64,000 bases of DNA, from assembly GCF_029433105.1 (NCBI RefSeq), contig NZ_JARNTW010000001.1:62001-126000 (forward strand), read 5' to 3'. This stretch comes from Runella sp. MFBS21 (GTDB lineage Bacteria > Bacteroidota > Bacteroidia > Cytophagales > Spirosomataceae). Within the stretch, counting starts at the first letter, position 1, and each line of letters starts with the position of its first letter. This document shows, one piece after another, positions 37,793 through 47,392 of this stretch. The translations under genes and the position numbers were made by a program. The notes under the pieces were generated by a model. The model worked only from the letters and a program-made list of their open reading frames with translations, did not search any database and was not told the origin of the DNA.

Positions 37793-40234
37793 CTATTCGG
37801 ATTTTAACGCTTTGACGGGATTTCTTAGTGCTGTCTTTATGCTTTGTGAACTAATGGTTGCAAAGGCGATTAGCAAGGTAAAAAAACTGGCTATCACAAA
37901 CATCCACCAACGTATTTCGATGCGATACGCAAAATGTTGTAGCCAATTGGTCATGGCAAAATAAGTAATTGGCCATGCAATAAGATTGGCCACAACAATC
38001 CAACCAAGGAAGGGTTTTGAAATCGTAAATACCAATTCCGCTAATGATGCCCCCAATACCTTACGGATTCCGATTTCTTTTGTTTTCTGCTCTGCAATCA
38101 ACACCGCCAAGCCAAATAAGCCCAAACAAGCTATGAATATAGCCCATGCCGAAAACAACGTTGCAATGATGTTTACCTTTCGTTCAGTTGCATAAAGACG
38201 TTCCAAGTTTTCATCCATAAATCCATAACGGCAGGTTTCTCCCTTGGCAAAGAGCTTCCAGGTTTTTTCTAAATGTGCCAATGCCGCATCAGGATTGCCT
38301 GCCCGTAAACGTACTGTTAGAAGGCTGCTAGCTTGCCGAACCGCACTCAAATGAAATGCCAATGGACGAATTTCGCGATGGAGCGATTCGTAGTTAAAAT
38401 CTTTAATCACGCCTATAATGGTATATGTCTCAGGTTGATTCTGGTTATTAATAACTGTCAGTGTTTTATTCAGTACCGAACGACTAGGCAATTCTTTGAG
38501 TGCCGCTTCATTGATGATGATAGCCGCGCTATCAGTCGGAAAGTCTTTGGAAAAAAATCGTCCTTCTTTTAATTGCAGTCCAAAGGTTTTGAGAAAGTCA
38601 GTATCAATATCCAACGCTTGAAGTAATACAGGGTCGGTGGTAGCTTTTTTATCAAACAAAAAGCCTTTTCCTGGAACTCCCGATGAAAATATTAAAGAAC
38701 TATTGGTTGCCGCTTCGATATGCGGACTTTTTAAGAGTTCTTGTTTGAACGCGGATATTTGCTTACCAAGCGCATTGGCATTATCAATCGATAGCAAATA
38801 TTCTTTCTTGAAACCCAAATTTTGCTCTTGGATATGATTAAGTTGGCTTTTAACCACAATCATCCCAATAATCAACGCTGCCGAAATCGAAAATTGAACC
38901 ACTACCAACGCACTCCGAAAACCAATTTTACGCTTTAGAGTTGTTTTGAGGAAAATATCAATTGGTTTAAAGGACGATAAGAAGAAGGCAGGATAACTCC
39001 CAGCCAATGCTCCTACTGCCAAGGTGAAGAGCAGTAGTGCAGGAACAGCGTAAAGATTCTCTACCAAGTTTAATGTCAAGTGGCGATCAATCAATAGATT
39101 GAATAGAGGTAAGGTGATTTGGAGAAGGGCCAATGCCAGCACTACCGCAAAAAAAGTAATCAGTACTGACTCGGTAATGAATTGCTGAATAATCGACTTA
39201 CGGTCAGAGCCAAGCGTTTTTTTGATGCCTACTTCTTTTGCCCGTTTTTCAGAGCGAGCGGTGCTTAGGTTCATAAAGTTAATGACCGCGATCAGCAAAA
39301 TAAACAAAGCCACAATTCCAAAAATATACACATAGGTAATGTCGCCAAATTTCATTGCTCCCCACTCAGTATTGGTATCAATGCCATATGTTGCTTGAGA
39401 ATACAAATAGATAGATGTGAGAGGCTGAACTTTAAGCTCGTAGGCATTTCCACGGGCTAAAAAGTTGTCAAACGGGATTCCCAAAAGTTTTTCGGCCTGT
39501 GGTTTTACGTAGGTAGTAATGATTTGCTTTAGCTTAGTTTCAAACTGAGAAACATTGACCCCTGCTTTCAGCAAAATATAGGTAGTATAATCGAGTCCCA
39601 GCCAGTAATCAGTGTTTGCTTCTTTGGTATAGGTAGCCATAGAGAGCAAAAAATCGCAACGGAAATGCGATTTTTCAGGAAAATCTTTCATTACTCCCGT
39701 CACCAAATACGAAGAGTTTCCGTCGACAAGTAGCGTTTTTCCAACGGGATTAACCGTTCCAAAATACTTTGCCGCAGTGGTTTCTGTCAAAACTACTTGG
39801 TTAGGTCCGTTTAACGCTGTTTTGGGATTGCCATAAACAAAAGGGAACGAAAAAACTGAGAAATAGGTCGAATCAACCGTATAAATGCTGCGTTCGCGGA
39901 ATGTTTTGTCACTGTACTGGAGTATATGTTGCCCAAAATACCCAATACGAGTATATGACATTACTTCAGGGATGTCTTTAAGTAACGATGCACCTAATGG
40001 AGCGGCAGATTTTGAGTTGTTGGTTTCTTGCCCATTGATATTCGAATGAACGTATACACGACAAATCCGGTCGGCATTTGCATGAAAGCTGTCGTAGTTT
40101 AATTCGTCAAGTACAAACAACGCTAGTGTTAGAAAACATATGATTCCCAACGATAAACCGAGAATATTGAGTGCCGAAAAAAGCTTGTTGACTTTTAGGC
40201 TTCGCCAAGCGATTTTGAGGTAATTGAAAATCAT
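37793..40234 (-). CDS. ABC permease P12
   Basis: ABC3/MacB-type permease, 813 residues, starting MIFNYLKIAWRSLKVNK. Coupling segments are KRAKEVGIKKTLGS (K where nearly all others have R) and QKTKEIGIRKVLGAS; the tail is NPVKALKSE. The first periplasmic domain is most like P7. It is the first gene of P12-P11-P10, with a leader of about 130 nt behind the sigma-54-like promoter at 40374-40389, longer than the leaders of P9, P13 or the PadR operons. Confidence 0.93.
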   Translation of the reverse strand: MIFNYLKIAWRSLKVNKLFSALNILGLSLGIICFLTLALFVLDELNYDSFHANADRICRVYVHSNINGQETNNSKSAAPLGASLLKDIPEVMSYTRIGYFGQHILQYSDKTFRERSIYTVDSTYFSVFSFPFVYGNPKTALNGPNQVVLTETTAAKYFGTVNPVGKTLLVDGNSSYLVTGVMKDFPEKSHFRCDFLLSMATYTKEANTDYWLGLDYTTYILLKAGVNVSQFETKLKQIITTYVKPQAEKLLGIPFDNFLARGNAYELKVQPLTSIYLYSQATYGIDTNTEWGAMKFGDITYVYIFGIVALFILLIAVINFMNLSTARSEKRAKEVGIKKTLGSDRKSIIQQFITESVLITFFAVVLALALLQITLPLFNLLIDRHLTLNLVENLYAVPALLLFTLAVGALAGSYPAFFLSSFKPIDIFLKTTLKRKIGFRSALVVVQFSISAALIIGMIVVKSQLNHIQEQNLGFKKEYLLSIDNANALGKQISAFKQELLKSPHIEAATNSSLIFSSGVPGKGFLFDKKATTDPVLLQALDIDTDFLKTFGLQLKEGRFFSKDFPTDSAAIIINEAALKELPSRSVLNKTLTVINNQNQPETYTIIGVIKDFNYESLHREIRPLAFHLSAVRQASSLLTVRLRAGNPDAALAHLEKTWKLFAKGETCRYGFMDENLERLYATERKVNIIATLFSAWAIFIACLGLFGLAVLIAEQKTKEIGIRKVLGASLAELVFTISKPFLGWIVVANLIAWPITYFAMTNWLQHFAYRIEIRWWMFVIASFFTLLIAFATISSQSIKTALRNPVKALKSE

Positions 40235-40373
40235 GGTTGTAGTAAAGGAGAAAGATTAACAGATAGAAAATGGAGAAAAGACTCAATAACACAATTCCTT
40301 TCTCCTAATATTTCCTTTTCCTGTGCTTAAAATTAAGAATGGCTGTATGAATATTAATATTGTTCTTTAATTC

Positions 40374-40389
40374 TGCCAAAGCTATGCCA
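40374..40389 (-). promoter_or_regulatory. Sigma-54-like promoter of P12-P11-P10
   Basis: Minus strand TGGCATAGCTTTGGCA. GG is at 2-3 and GC at 14-15, matching the two invariant dinucleotides of sigma-54 promoters, although the T-run is shifted by one. The dyad midpoint is 85 bp upstream of the -12 G. Confidence 0.72.
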
Positions 40390-40442
40390 GATAGTCAATT
40401 TTTTAAAAATCAGCAAATTACATTGCCGTAAAAATAAAAAAG

Positions 40443-40479
40443 TGTCCGAATCTGGACACTTTTTGTACGCGAGTGGACA
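40443..40479. promoter_or_regulatory. Paired dyad enhancer site (P12-P11-P10)
   Basis: TGTCCGAATCTGGACA (40443-40458) and TGTACGCGAGTGGACA (40464-40479), centres 21 bp apart. Lies 83 bp after the P13 stop. Confidence 0.74.
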
Positions 40480-40561
40480 ACGTTATTCAAAATTTTTGTG
40501 CTAGTATTCTTTGACGTAAATGAGCAAAAGTATGAAGATGATTTCTATTTTGTAATTACTT

Positions 40562-42991
40562 TTATTCTGATTTTAAACTATTTATCGGATTTGTCAAGGC
40601 TGCTTTCAACGTTTGAAAACTAACGGTGATTAACGCTATGATAATGGCAGAAGCACCAACACCGACAAAAATCCACGCACTGATTTCGATGCGGTAAGTG
40701 TAGCTATCCAGCCATTTTTGCATCAGAAACCAAGCCAATGGAATGGTAATGGCCAAAGCAATCAATATCAGTTTGATAAAGTCCTTTGAAAGTACAATGA
40801 CGAGGTTGGGAAGACCAGCTCCCAACACTTTACGGATACCGATTTCTTTGGTTCGCTGTTCAATCACCAGCAAGGCAACCGCAAACAGCCCCAAACAAGA
40901 TAAGAAAATGGCAATCCCCGCCGCTAGACTAAAAACCTGCGACATCATTTCTTCATCTTGGTACCAATCGTCAATATTTTTATCCAAAAATGTGCCCATG
41001 AATTCGGCCTGCGGCGCTACTTCTTTCCATACATTTTTCAATTTGTCCATTGATCTAACCAAGCTTTGGGGCGTGACTCGAACAAAGATATAATGAATGG
41101 TTTCGGTGTTAGAAATGTGCATCGTAATCGGCCTACTTTCTGAAGTCAACGAATACAAATGAAAGTCAGGCACAACCCCGATGATTTGGGATTTAGCACT
41201 TGTCGTATCGCCATCATCTCCCAACAGCAAACCCACTGGATTCTTTTCGCCCATCGCTTTGGCCATACTCGCCGTAATCACCAACCGATTGACCGAATCG
41301 CTTGGATAAGCTGGGTCAAAATCCCGTCCTGCTGCTACTTTGATATTCAGTGTTTTGAGGTAATCATAATCCACCAACAACCAGTCGGTGGCTATTTCTC
41401 TGCCTTTGTAAGTGAACCCAACCACCGACCTCGAACTGACGCGATCTTTACCTTTTCCCAAATTGACGCCAGTACCCGTTACAGAAACGATAGCAGGGTT
41501 ATTGGCCAATTTATTCCTCATTCGTTGAAGTACCTGCCGACCATTTGTGTAATTGCCAACAGGAATACTGATGACTTGTTCTTTCTGAAAACCGAGCGGC
41601 TGTTGACGTAAATAACCGACCTGTTGAAGCGCAATAATGGTGGCACAAGCCAATAAACAAGACATGGAAAATTGCACGACAAGGAGTGAATTTCGTAAAA
41701 GCCCTGGACGTTTTAGGGAAACTTTCCCTTTTAGTACTTCTACAGGATTGAACTTAATCATTTGCCAAGCAGGGTAGCCTCCCGCAATAAATGTAACCAA
41801 AACGAACAGGAGCAACATAACGGCCATAAACCCAGGCTGGAATGCGTACTCAAGTTGAATTTTAGCATTAAATTGGGCATTAAACTCAGACAAAAACGAA
41901 AAAGCCAGAAGAATGCCCACCCCAAATCCTATAAAGCAGATGATGGTTGACTCGCTCCAAATTTGAATAAATAGCTGTTTTTTTAAAGCACCCAACGATT
42001 TTCGGACACCCATTTCTTTGGCACGTGTAAACGAACGGGCGATGCTCAAATTGATAAAATTGATGCAGGCAATCAACAAAATAAAGAAACCTATACCCAA
42101 CAGCACATAAATCAAAGCAATAGGAGTTCCCTTACCCCCATCAATATCCCGAGCAAAATGAACATCGGCCAAAGGTTGAAGCCGAATAGTAAACAAATCA
42201 CCACGCTCATCCGACTTGACACCCTTTTTGACAAGTGTCTCAATCACTCCCGCATAATATTTTTTTGCAAACGACTTTAATCGATTTTCTAATGTAGCTT
42301 GCGTCACTTGTGGGTTTGTTTTGACAAAAACCAAATGAGAGTTATTCAACCAGTTGTCCTTTTCAGATTGGTAATTGGCTAGGCTTTCAACCCTAATCAA
42401 AGCATCGTACTGAATCGTCGAATTATAGGGGGCATCACTCAAAATACCCGTAACAATGTATTGTTTCTGAGTTCCTTCATTCCCAATTTTTAATGATTTT
42501 CCAAGAGGGTCTTCGTTTCCAAAAATAGCCTTGGCGGTGTTTTCACTAAGTACAATGCTGCTCAATTCTTGAAGGACTACTTCGCGATTCCCCTTGCGCA
42601 AAGGAAATGAGAATACCTTCATAAAATCTGGGTCGGTCAGAGTCACTAATTTATCAAAGTATTTCCCTTGGTATTCAATTAAACTCTTCCTCCCCGATAC
42701 TATTCTCGCGGCGGCTTCAATCTCAGGATATTCTGTTTTTAAAGCGGGCGTCAACGGTATCGGCATCGTACCCGATTTGCGAGCGCTTTCTGGGTCATTG
42801 TTGACGAAATATGTTTGAAAAACTCGGTTGCCGTCGGTATGAAAAGCATCAAAAGTTAGTTGTAAATAGGCTATTAAAAACAAAAACAAGCAGATACATA
42901 CTGCTACGGCAATACCTACTACATTGATAGCGGCATAACCTTTGCTTTTAAGTAGATTTCGATAGGCGATTTTGAAATAGTTACTTAACAT
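40562..42991 (-). CDS. ABC permease P13
   Basis: ABC3/MacB-type permease, 809 residues, starting MLSNYFKIAYRNLLKSK. Coupling segments are TRAKEMGVRKSLGA and QRTKEIGIRKVLGAG; the tail is NPINSLKSE. The periplasmic domains differ from the others (for example KKYYAGVIETLVKKGVKSDE in the first). It is a single-gene unit with its own promoter (43030-43045) and dyads (43099-43136). Its downstream gap has no palindromic repeat, unlike most of the array. Confidence 0.93.
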   Translation of the reverse strand: MLSNYFKIAYRNLLKSKGYAAINVVGIAVAVCICLFLFLIAYLQLTFDAFHTDGNRVFQTYFVNNDPESARKSGTMPIPLTPALKTEYPEIEAAARIVSGRKSLIEYQGKYFDKLVTLTDPDFMKVFSFPLRKGNREVVLQELSSIVLSENTAKAIFGNEDPLGKSLKIGNEGTQKQYIVTGILSDAPYNSTIQYDALIRVESLANYQSEKDNWLNNSHLVFVKTNPQVTQATLENRLKSFAKKYYAGVIETLVKKGVKSDERGDLFTIRLQPLADVHFARDIDGGKGTPIALIYVLLGIGFFILLIACINFINLSIARSFTRAKEMGVRKSLGALKKQLFIQIWSESTIICFIGFGVGILLAFSFLSEFNAQFNAKIQLEYAFQPGFMAVMLLLFVLVTFIAGGYPAWQMIKFNPVEVLKGKVSLKRPGLLRNSLLVVQFSMSCLLACATIIALQQVGYLRQQPLGFQKEQVISIPVGNYTNGRQVLQRMRNKLANNPAIVSVTGTGVNLGKGKDRVSSRSVVGFTYKGREIATDWLLVDYDYLKTLNIKVAAGRDFDPAYPSDSVNRLVITASMAKAMGEKNPVGLLLGDDGDTTSAKSQIIGVVPDFHLYSLTSESRPITMHISNTETIHYIFVRVTPQSLVRSMDKLKNVWKEVAPQAEFMGTFLDKNIDDWYQDEEMMSQVFSLAAGIAIFLSCLGLFAVALLVIEQRTKEIGIRKVLGAGLPNLVIVLSKDFIKLILIALAITIPLAWFLMQKWLDSYTYRIEISAWIFVGVGASAIIIALITVSFQTLKAALTNPINSLKSE

Positions 42992-43029
42992 AGCTGCGTT
43001 GGGTTTTCATGTCTTAATCTACAGGACGG

Positions 43030-43045
43030 GACAATACTTATGCCA
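43030..43045 (-). promoter_or_regulatory. Sigma-54-like promoter of P13
   Basis: Minus strand TGGCATAAGTATTGTC, GG at 2-3 and TTG at 12-14. It is 39 bp upstream of the P13 ATG. The dyad midpoint is 85.5 bp upstream of the -12 G. Confidence 0.73.
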
Positions 43046-43098
43046 CATACATATCTATTTAATAATCAGAAAATTACATAAATCCACAAACACAAAAA

Positions 43099-43136
43099 TG
43101 TCCGTAAATGGACGATTTTTCGTTCACTTACGGACA
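43099..43136. promoter_or_regulatory. Paired dyad enhancer site (P13)
   Basis: TGTCCGTAAATGGACG (43099-43114) and CGTTCACTTACGGACA (43121-43136), centres 22 bp apart. The outer half-site of each pair is the better conserved. Ends 27 bp from the stop codon of the neighbouring hydrolase. Confidence 0.66.
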
Positions 43137-43162
43137 GGAGAAATGGAATGATTAAGGTTGTA

Positions 43163-44581
43163 TTATTTCATGAGCGCCTCCAGTGCTTTTTTTCCGTATT
43201 CATTCTGGGAGTTCAGTTCCAATGATTTTTTGTACATTCGGATGGCCTCTTCTTTTTGACCATTCTTCATAAGCGCCTCGCCATAACTGTCATACACATT
43301 CCAACTATCGGGATAGAGATACACATTCAGATGAAAAAGTGGGAGGGCTTCGGTTAGTCGACCTTTACTAAGAAGCCTATAAGCCCAATCATTCAAATCT
43401 GGTTCCGAAGGCGGAATACCGCCCTTTGCTTTTTGTTCTTTTACAATCGCAATCGCTTGGTCAAAACCTTGTTTGCGAAGCTGGATGTGAAGTGCCGTAA
43501 GCGGGTCAGAAGCGGGGATTTCTGGGTTGAAGCATCCCGCCAATTCATCAATAAAATCTTCGGGAGAAGCTCCTGATAGATTGGTCAAGACCACAATCGT
43601 TAAATCATCTTCGGGATACACAAAGAAGGCCGACCGTCCGCCACCCGTAGCAACTACAGCCGAGTGTTTCGCGCGAGGTTTAGTCATCCACCCCAATGCC
43701 CATTGCGTAGGCTTACCATTGTTGTATGTGCCTGCGGTCCAAAGCGTTTTGATGGCTGTTTTAGTTTTTAGCAAATTTCCTTTTTGTAATGCTATAATCC
43801 ACTTAGCTATATCTTCGGCAGTGCTGTTCATTCCCGAGGCTGTCCGGCGAAATGGCGGAAATTCAGCATTAAAATTAATGATTTTTTCCTCTTTCAATTT
43901 TTGCCCATTAAGACTTGAAACATATTTATAGCTTTGAGTCATGTTGGGAATGACATCGCGATAATCACCAAAACCAGTATTGGGCATTCCAGCCGCTTGA
44001 AATTGTAATTCCTTAAAAACCTCAGCAAAAGGTTTTTGGCGGTATTTATCAATGATTTTTCCCAACAGCGCATAGTTGGTTTGATTGTAGCTAAACTGCG
44101 TTCCTGTAGTAAAACTCATCGGGGCTATAGTCGTTTTGGCCCATGCTGCTTCTTCGGAGAGATTGGGAGGCGAAGTTTCTAAAACTCTAAGAATGTCAGG
44201 AAGGCCTGATACATGAGTGAGTAGTTGACGTACTTTGACTGGTTGCCATGCTTGTGGAAGGCTATCCAGATAGCGTGACACAGGCGCCTCAAGGTCTATC
44301 TTTCCTTCCTCTACTAGTTGCATAATGGCTACACCCGTAAAGGCTTTGGTGCAGGAATTAATTTGAAAAATGCTTTTTGAAGTGACGGGAATAGCGTATT
44401 GGAGATTGGCTATGCCGTACGATTTCGATAATACAATTTGCCCTCGTTGAACCACGGCAATTTGCAAGCCAGGAATTCGCCGTTCTTGCATTTCACGTTT
44501 GATAATTGATTCAAGTTGAGGATTTTGTGCAAAGATGGGAGCAACAAAAAGAATAAAAAGAAATGAGAGGGCTGTTTTCAT
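43163..44581 (-). CDS. Serine hydrolase (class C beta-lactamase fold) with TPR tail
   Basis: Exported serine hydrolase of the beta-lactamase class C / esterase / D-aminopeptidase family, 472 residues. Signal peptide 1-19 (ends IFAQ). Nucleophile motif S-C-T-K with Ser76 and Lys79. The second motif, normally Y-x-N, reads Y-N-Q here (FSYNQTNYALLG). The third region is ATGGGRSAFF instead of the usual H-x-G or K-T-G. The last about 70 residues form TPR-type helices (DSYGEALMKNGQKEEAIRMY). It resembles the hydrolase at 48104-49645 in architecture. Substrate unknown; the altered second and third motifs leave open whether it is a peptidase, an esterase or weakly active. Confidence 0.88.
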   Translation of the reverse strand: MKTALSFLFILFVAPIFAQNPQLESIIKREMQERRIPGLQIAVVQRGQIVLSKSYGIANLQYAIPVTSKSIFQINSCTKAFTGVAIMQLVEEGKIDLEAPVSRYLDSLPQAWQPVKVRQLLTHVSGLPDILRVLETSPPNLSEEAAWAKTTIAPMSFTTGTQFSYNQTNYALLGKIIDKYRQKPFAEVFKELQFQAAGMPNTGFGDYRDVIPNMTQSYKYVSSLNGQKLKEEKIINFNAEFPPFRRTASGMNSTAEDIAKWIIALQKGNLLKTKTAIKTLWTAGTYNNGKPTQWALGWMTKPRAKHSAVVATGGGRSAFFVYPEDDLTIVVLTNLSGASPEDFIDELAGCFNPEIPASDPLTALHIQLRKQGFDQAIAIVKEQKAKGGIPPSEPDLNDWAYRLLSKGRLTEALPLFHLNVYLYPDSWNVYDSYGEALMKNGQKEEAIRMYKKSLELNSQNEYGKKALEALMK

Positions 44582-44654
44582 AAACAGGGAAATAGGTGTG
44601 GTTTAAAAGATTGATAAACATGAGTCACCCCGAATTTTAGGTAATCTTATGCAG

Positions 44655-44707
44655 CCATATAAGGGCATTTAAGTTGGGCTCTCAGCAACTCCCATGCCCT
44701 TATATGG
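44655..44707. repeat. Long stem-loop between DUF4097-A2 and hydrolase
   Basis: Inverted repeat with 14-base arms CCATATAAGGGCAT (44655-44668) and ATGCCCTTATATGG (44694-44707). Its loop contains a second small stem AGTTG/CAACT. It begins 11 bp after the stop of the DUF4097 gene and could end or protect that transcript. No clear U-run follows on the minus strand. Confidence 0.7.
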
Positions 44708-44717
44708 TTCAAAAAAA

Positions 44718-45548
44718 CTATTTGGCCTTTCGGATATAAATATTACCGTGCATGTTTTTCATCATTACTTCGCTGCCGCCCCCGTTGACTTTGCCTTCTA
44801 CCCAGTCGTCGATGCTTACTTTATAAAGACCGTCTTTCGTAACCTTGTTGGCTTTAGGAGTAGTTTTGTCTACATCTACGTCAAAGTCGCTGTAAATTTC
44901 GCCTCGGTCAGATTTAAGCTTAACGTTAAACTTGGCTGTTGGAGGGAAAGTCACATCCAATCGTCCATTGAGGGATGTAAAAGCCATAGGAGTATCGGTA
45001 TTTACACTTTTGAAATTGGCTTTTACTTCACCGTTTACGGTAGTAGCCACCGCCGAACCCGAAACGTTGTTGAGGTGAATGGCACCATTTACATTGCTGA
45101 TTTCCAGTACTCCCGTTACATTTTCGACTACTATGTCTCCATGATTGACTGTGCTGATTTGAAGCGAAAATTGTTGTGGTACTTTAATCGCCAAATCCAT
45201 GGGACGTTTCATAAAGTGCGAAGAGACTTTCACGTTGTTGTTACGTTCTTCGGCAGTCAGGTCAATCCCCCCGCGCGTCGAAATCTTCTTCATTCCTGTG
45301 GCGAGTTCATCTGTTTTTTCTTTAGGGTGGGGTTTAGGAGCCTCGCTCGTAGCATCTATGATGATTTCTTTGCCACTGTAGCCTGTTATTTTGATGGAGC
45401 CATTCACCATATTAAGGCGCAAACTACCTGGTTTGTTGGGGTCGGTCAAGGGTACTACCAATTGCTCTTTGATGTCATTTTGAGCGTTTACCGACAAGTG
45501 GGTAGTTATGAATACAAAAGCTGCGAAAGATAATTGAATGATTTTCAT
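44718..45548 (-). CDS. DUF4097 beta-repeat protein A2
   Basis: Exported DUF4097-family protein (putative adhesin-like beta-helix), 276 residues. Signal peptide about 1-22 (VNAQ). It holds the family opening LRLNMVNGSIKITGYSGKEI, then regularly spaced short beta repeats (GDIVVENVTG, NGAIHLNNVSG, NGEVKANF). The C-terminus NGGGSEVMMKNMHGNIYIRK is shared in form with the other three DUF4097 proteins here. Last gene of module A (sigma - anti-sigma - A1 - A2), 82 bp after A1. Role unknown; probably a cell-surface or periplasmic structural protein made on demand of the module's sigma factor. Confidence 0.85.
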   Translation of the reverse strand: MKIIQLSFAAFVFITTHLSVNAQNDIKEQLVVPLTDPNKPGSLRLNMVNGSIKITGYSGKEIIIDATSEAPKPHPKEKTDELATGMKKISTRGGIDLTAEERNNNVKVSSHFMKRPMDLAIKVPQQFSLQISTVNHGDIVVENVTGVLEISNVNGAIHLNNVSGSAVATTVNGEVKANFKSVNTDTPMAFTSLNGRLDVTFPPTAKFNVKLKSDRGEIYSDFDVDVDKTTPKANKVTKDGLYKVSIDDWVEGKVNGGGSEVMMKNMHGNIYIRKAK

Positions 45549-45630
45549 AGTATTAATAGGGCCTTCTTTTCGGAAAGTTAGGACTTGTTTTGTTTATCCT
45601 ACACCAATGGAGGATAAGAAAATTGGGTGA

Positions 45631-46500
45631 TTATGATTGTTTTTTGATATAAATATTACCATTGAAGGTCTCAAATCGGAAGATTTTGCCGCCATTTCCA
45701 ATCCGAACGGAGGTTTCGGTATTGAGTTTATACACCGTGGTTTTTCCTTCTTTTTGATCCTGATTTTTGACCACTTTGACAGGCAGATTTTCTACATTTT
45801 CAAAATCAGTATAAAACTCTCCTCGAAAGCTCTTAAACTCACAGTCGGCTGATAAAGCCGCAGGATAGGTGATTCGGATATCTCCATTGAGGGTTTTGTA
45901 ATCAGATTTTCCGGGCGGAATAGCCGTATAGTTGGCGGTCACATTGCCATTAACGGTGCGGGCTTCGGTAGCACCTTTGGCATTGGTGAGCGTAATAGCA
46001 CCATTGACATTATAGGCTTGGAGCGCACCATCTACATTTTCTACGGTGACATTTCCGCCGTTGACGGTTGAGATGTGAATGCTCATCGCTCGCGGTATTT
46101 TGATGGTAAAATCGAGGTCGTAGCGGTATTCTATACGTCGATTGTAGTTTCGATCTTTCCAATTGCGATTGGGACGGGAATCATAGGGCTCCAAAATATA
46201 AGCGATGATGCTGTCGGGTTTTTGTTCAAACATCAGTTTAAATTCGGCTTTGCCTTGCTCCAAAATTTCCTTAGTTTTGGCCGAAATCGTCTGGTCAACT
46301 TCTATCAGTACTTTGTCGCCTGAGTAGCCTTCTACTTTAATGGATCCATTGATGTTGTAAATGGCTAAAGTACTATTGGCGGCATTTTGTTGGAGCGTAA
46401 ATTCCTTCTTGACTTGTTCCTTAAAATCAAGAGATTGGGCGGAGGTTTGGGTACAAGAGAGTACCACGCCCGCCAGTAGGGCGAGAAAAATAGGTTTCAT
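45631..46500 (-). CDS. DUF4097 beta-repeat protein A1
   Basis: DUF4097-family exported protein, 289 residues. N-terminal signal MKPIFLALLAGVVLSC, possibly a lipoprotein signal with Cys16, although the lipobox is atypical and cleavage after TSAQ is equally possible. Family motif YNINGSIKVEGYSGDKVLIE. Beta repeats GNVTVENVDG, NGAITLTNAKG, then NGNVTANY, and the end GNIYIKKQS. Paralogous to A2 and to B1/B2 across the module boundary. It follows the HEAT anti-sigma gene by 76 bp and is presumably in the same transcript. Confidence 0.85.
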   Translation of the reverse strand: MKPIFLALLAGVVLSCTQTSAQSLDFKEQVKKEFTLQQNAANSTLAIYNINGSIKVEGYSGDKVLIEVDQTISAKTKEILEQGKAEFKLMFEQKPDSIIAYILEPYDSRPNRNWKDRNYNRRIEYRYDLDFTIKIPRAMSIHISTVNGGNVTVENVDGALQAYNVNGAITLTNAKGATEARTVNGNVTANYTAIPPGKSDYKTLNGDIRITYPAALSADCEFKSFRGEFYTDFENVENLPVKVVKNQDQKEGKTTVYKLNTETSVRIGNGGKIFRFETFNGNIYIKKQS

Positions 46501-46576
46501 AGCTATTGGAGAGATTATTTTATTTAGAGCGTTTTTTTGTAACTGTCTGACTGTGAGTTATTGCTGTTGCTTGAGG

Positions 46577-47392
46577 CTATGACAAGTCTTTGATGGTTTG
46601 TTGGATTTTTGTTTTTACCAAATCATTCAAATCATCACGACGGAGCATTTGCTTAAATGCCCTGATAGAGCGTTTTTCTTGCAGTTTTACCATCAAATCG
46701 GCCAAGGCTACTTGCACCAGCGGCGACTCTTGTTGGGGAAGCGATTGCACCAAACCCTCCCTCACGTGAGGGTCTTTTGCCATTTGGGCCAGCGCTTCTA
46801 AAGTCACTAAACGCACATTGACGTTGGGGTCGTTGTTGAGAGTTGTAAACAAAGCTTCTAGCACGCGGCTGTCTATTTCGTTGATTTCTTTGGTATAGCT
46901 TACAGCACGTAGGCGCTCGCTTGCCGAAGGGTTTTCAATCAGCGAAAGCATCATCATTTGGCGCATATCTTGTACTTCTTTTGTAAGAGTATCCAGTTGC
47001 TCCTGATAGGCCATTTCTTTGGGGCGAGTTAGCCAGTATCCCCCTAGCAAACCTATGCTTATGAGACAAATACTATAAGCCAATCGAAGAGCTAGTTGTG
47101 GGGTCCAAAAACGTTGCCATTTTTGGATAAATTCTTGCCATACATTCGTCTTTTTGGGTGCTTCCGTTTCTTTAAAATGGTTGAGCATTGCATAAAAACC
47201 CTCTCGCAAATGCTCAGTAGGTTGGGGTATAGTTACCTTTCCCATTAGCTGCCACAGTTGGCGGTCGGTTTCAAATTCGCGCTGACAATCCGGGCATTCA
47301 ATTAAATGTTTATTGAGGGCTTCTTGTTCGGACTCAGTTAGTTGGTGATTTAGCCAGCCCGTTAGCCGTTGTTTTGACTCTTCACAGTTCAT
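46577..47392 (-). CDS. Anti-sigma factor A with zinc finger and HEAT repeats
   Basis: Membrane anti-sigma factor, 271 residues from the ATG at 47392, preceded by AAGGAAG; an upstream TTG at 47413 is less likely. The N-terminal zf-HC2 domain has H29-x3-C33-x2-C36 plus Cys3. One membrane helix lies at about 102-120. The part beyond the membrane (about 155-270) consists of HEAT-like helical repeats (NVNVRLVTLEALAQMAKD, VREGLVQSL), so the sensory part appears to be a protein-binding solenoid. It overlaps the sigma gene by 11 bp, the usual arrangement for a sigma/anti-sigma pair. The C-terminal half is homologous to the anti-sigma at 50262. Confidence 0.88.
   Translation of the reverse strand: MNCEESKQRLTGWLNHQLTESEQEALNKHLIECPDCQREFETDRQLWQLMGKVTIPQPTEHLREGFYAMLNHFKETEAPKKTNVWQEFIQKWQRFWTPQLALRLAYSICLISIGLLGGYWLTRPKEMAYQEQLDTLTKEVQDMRQMMMLSLIENPSASERLRAVSYTKEINEIDSRVLEALFTTLNNDPNVNVRLVTLEALAQMAKDPHVREGLVQSLPQQESPLVQVALADLMVKLQEKRSIRAFKQMLRRDDLNDLVKTKIQQTIKDLS

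Larger units (their letters stand above)
40235..40561. other. Control region between P13 and P12
   Basis: 327 bp without a gene. It contains, from right to left, paired dyads (40443-40479), a sigma-54-like promoter (40374-40389) and an AT-rich leader of about 130 nt to the P12 start. The leader has GGAGAAAG near 40247 and CTTTCTCC near 40301, which could pair weakly. No GTAGAGACG palindrome is present. Confidence 0.75.
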
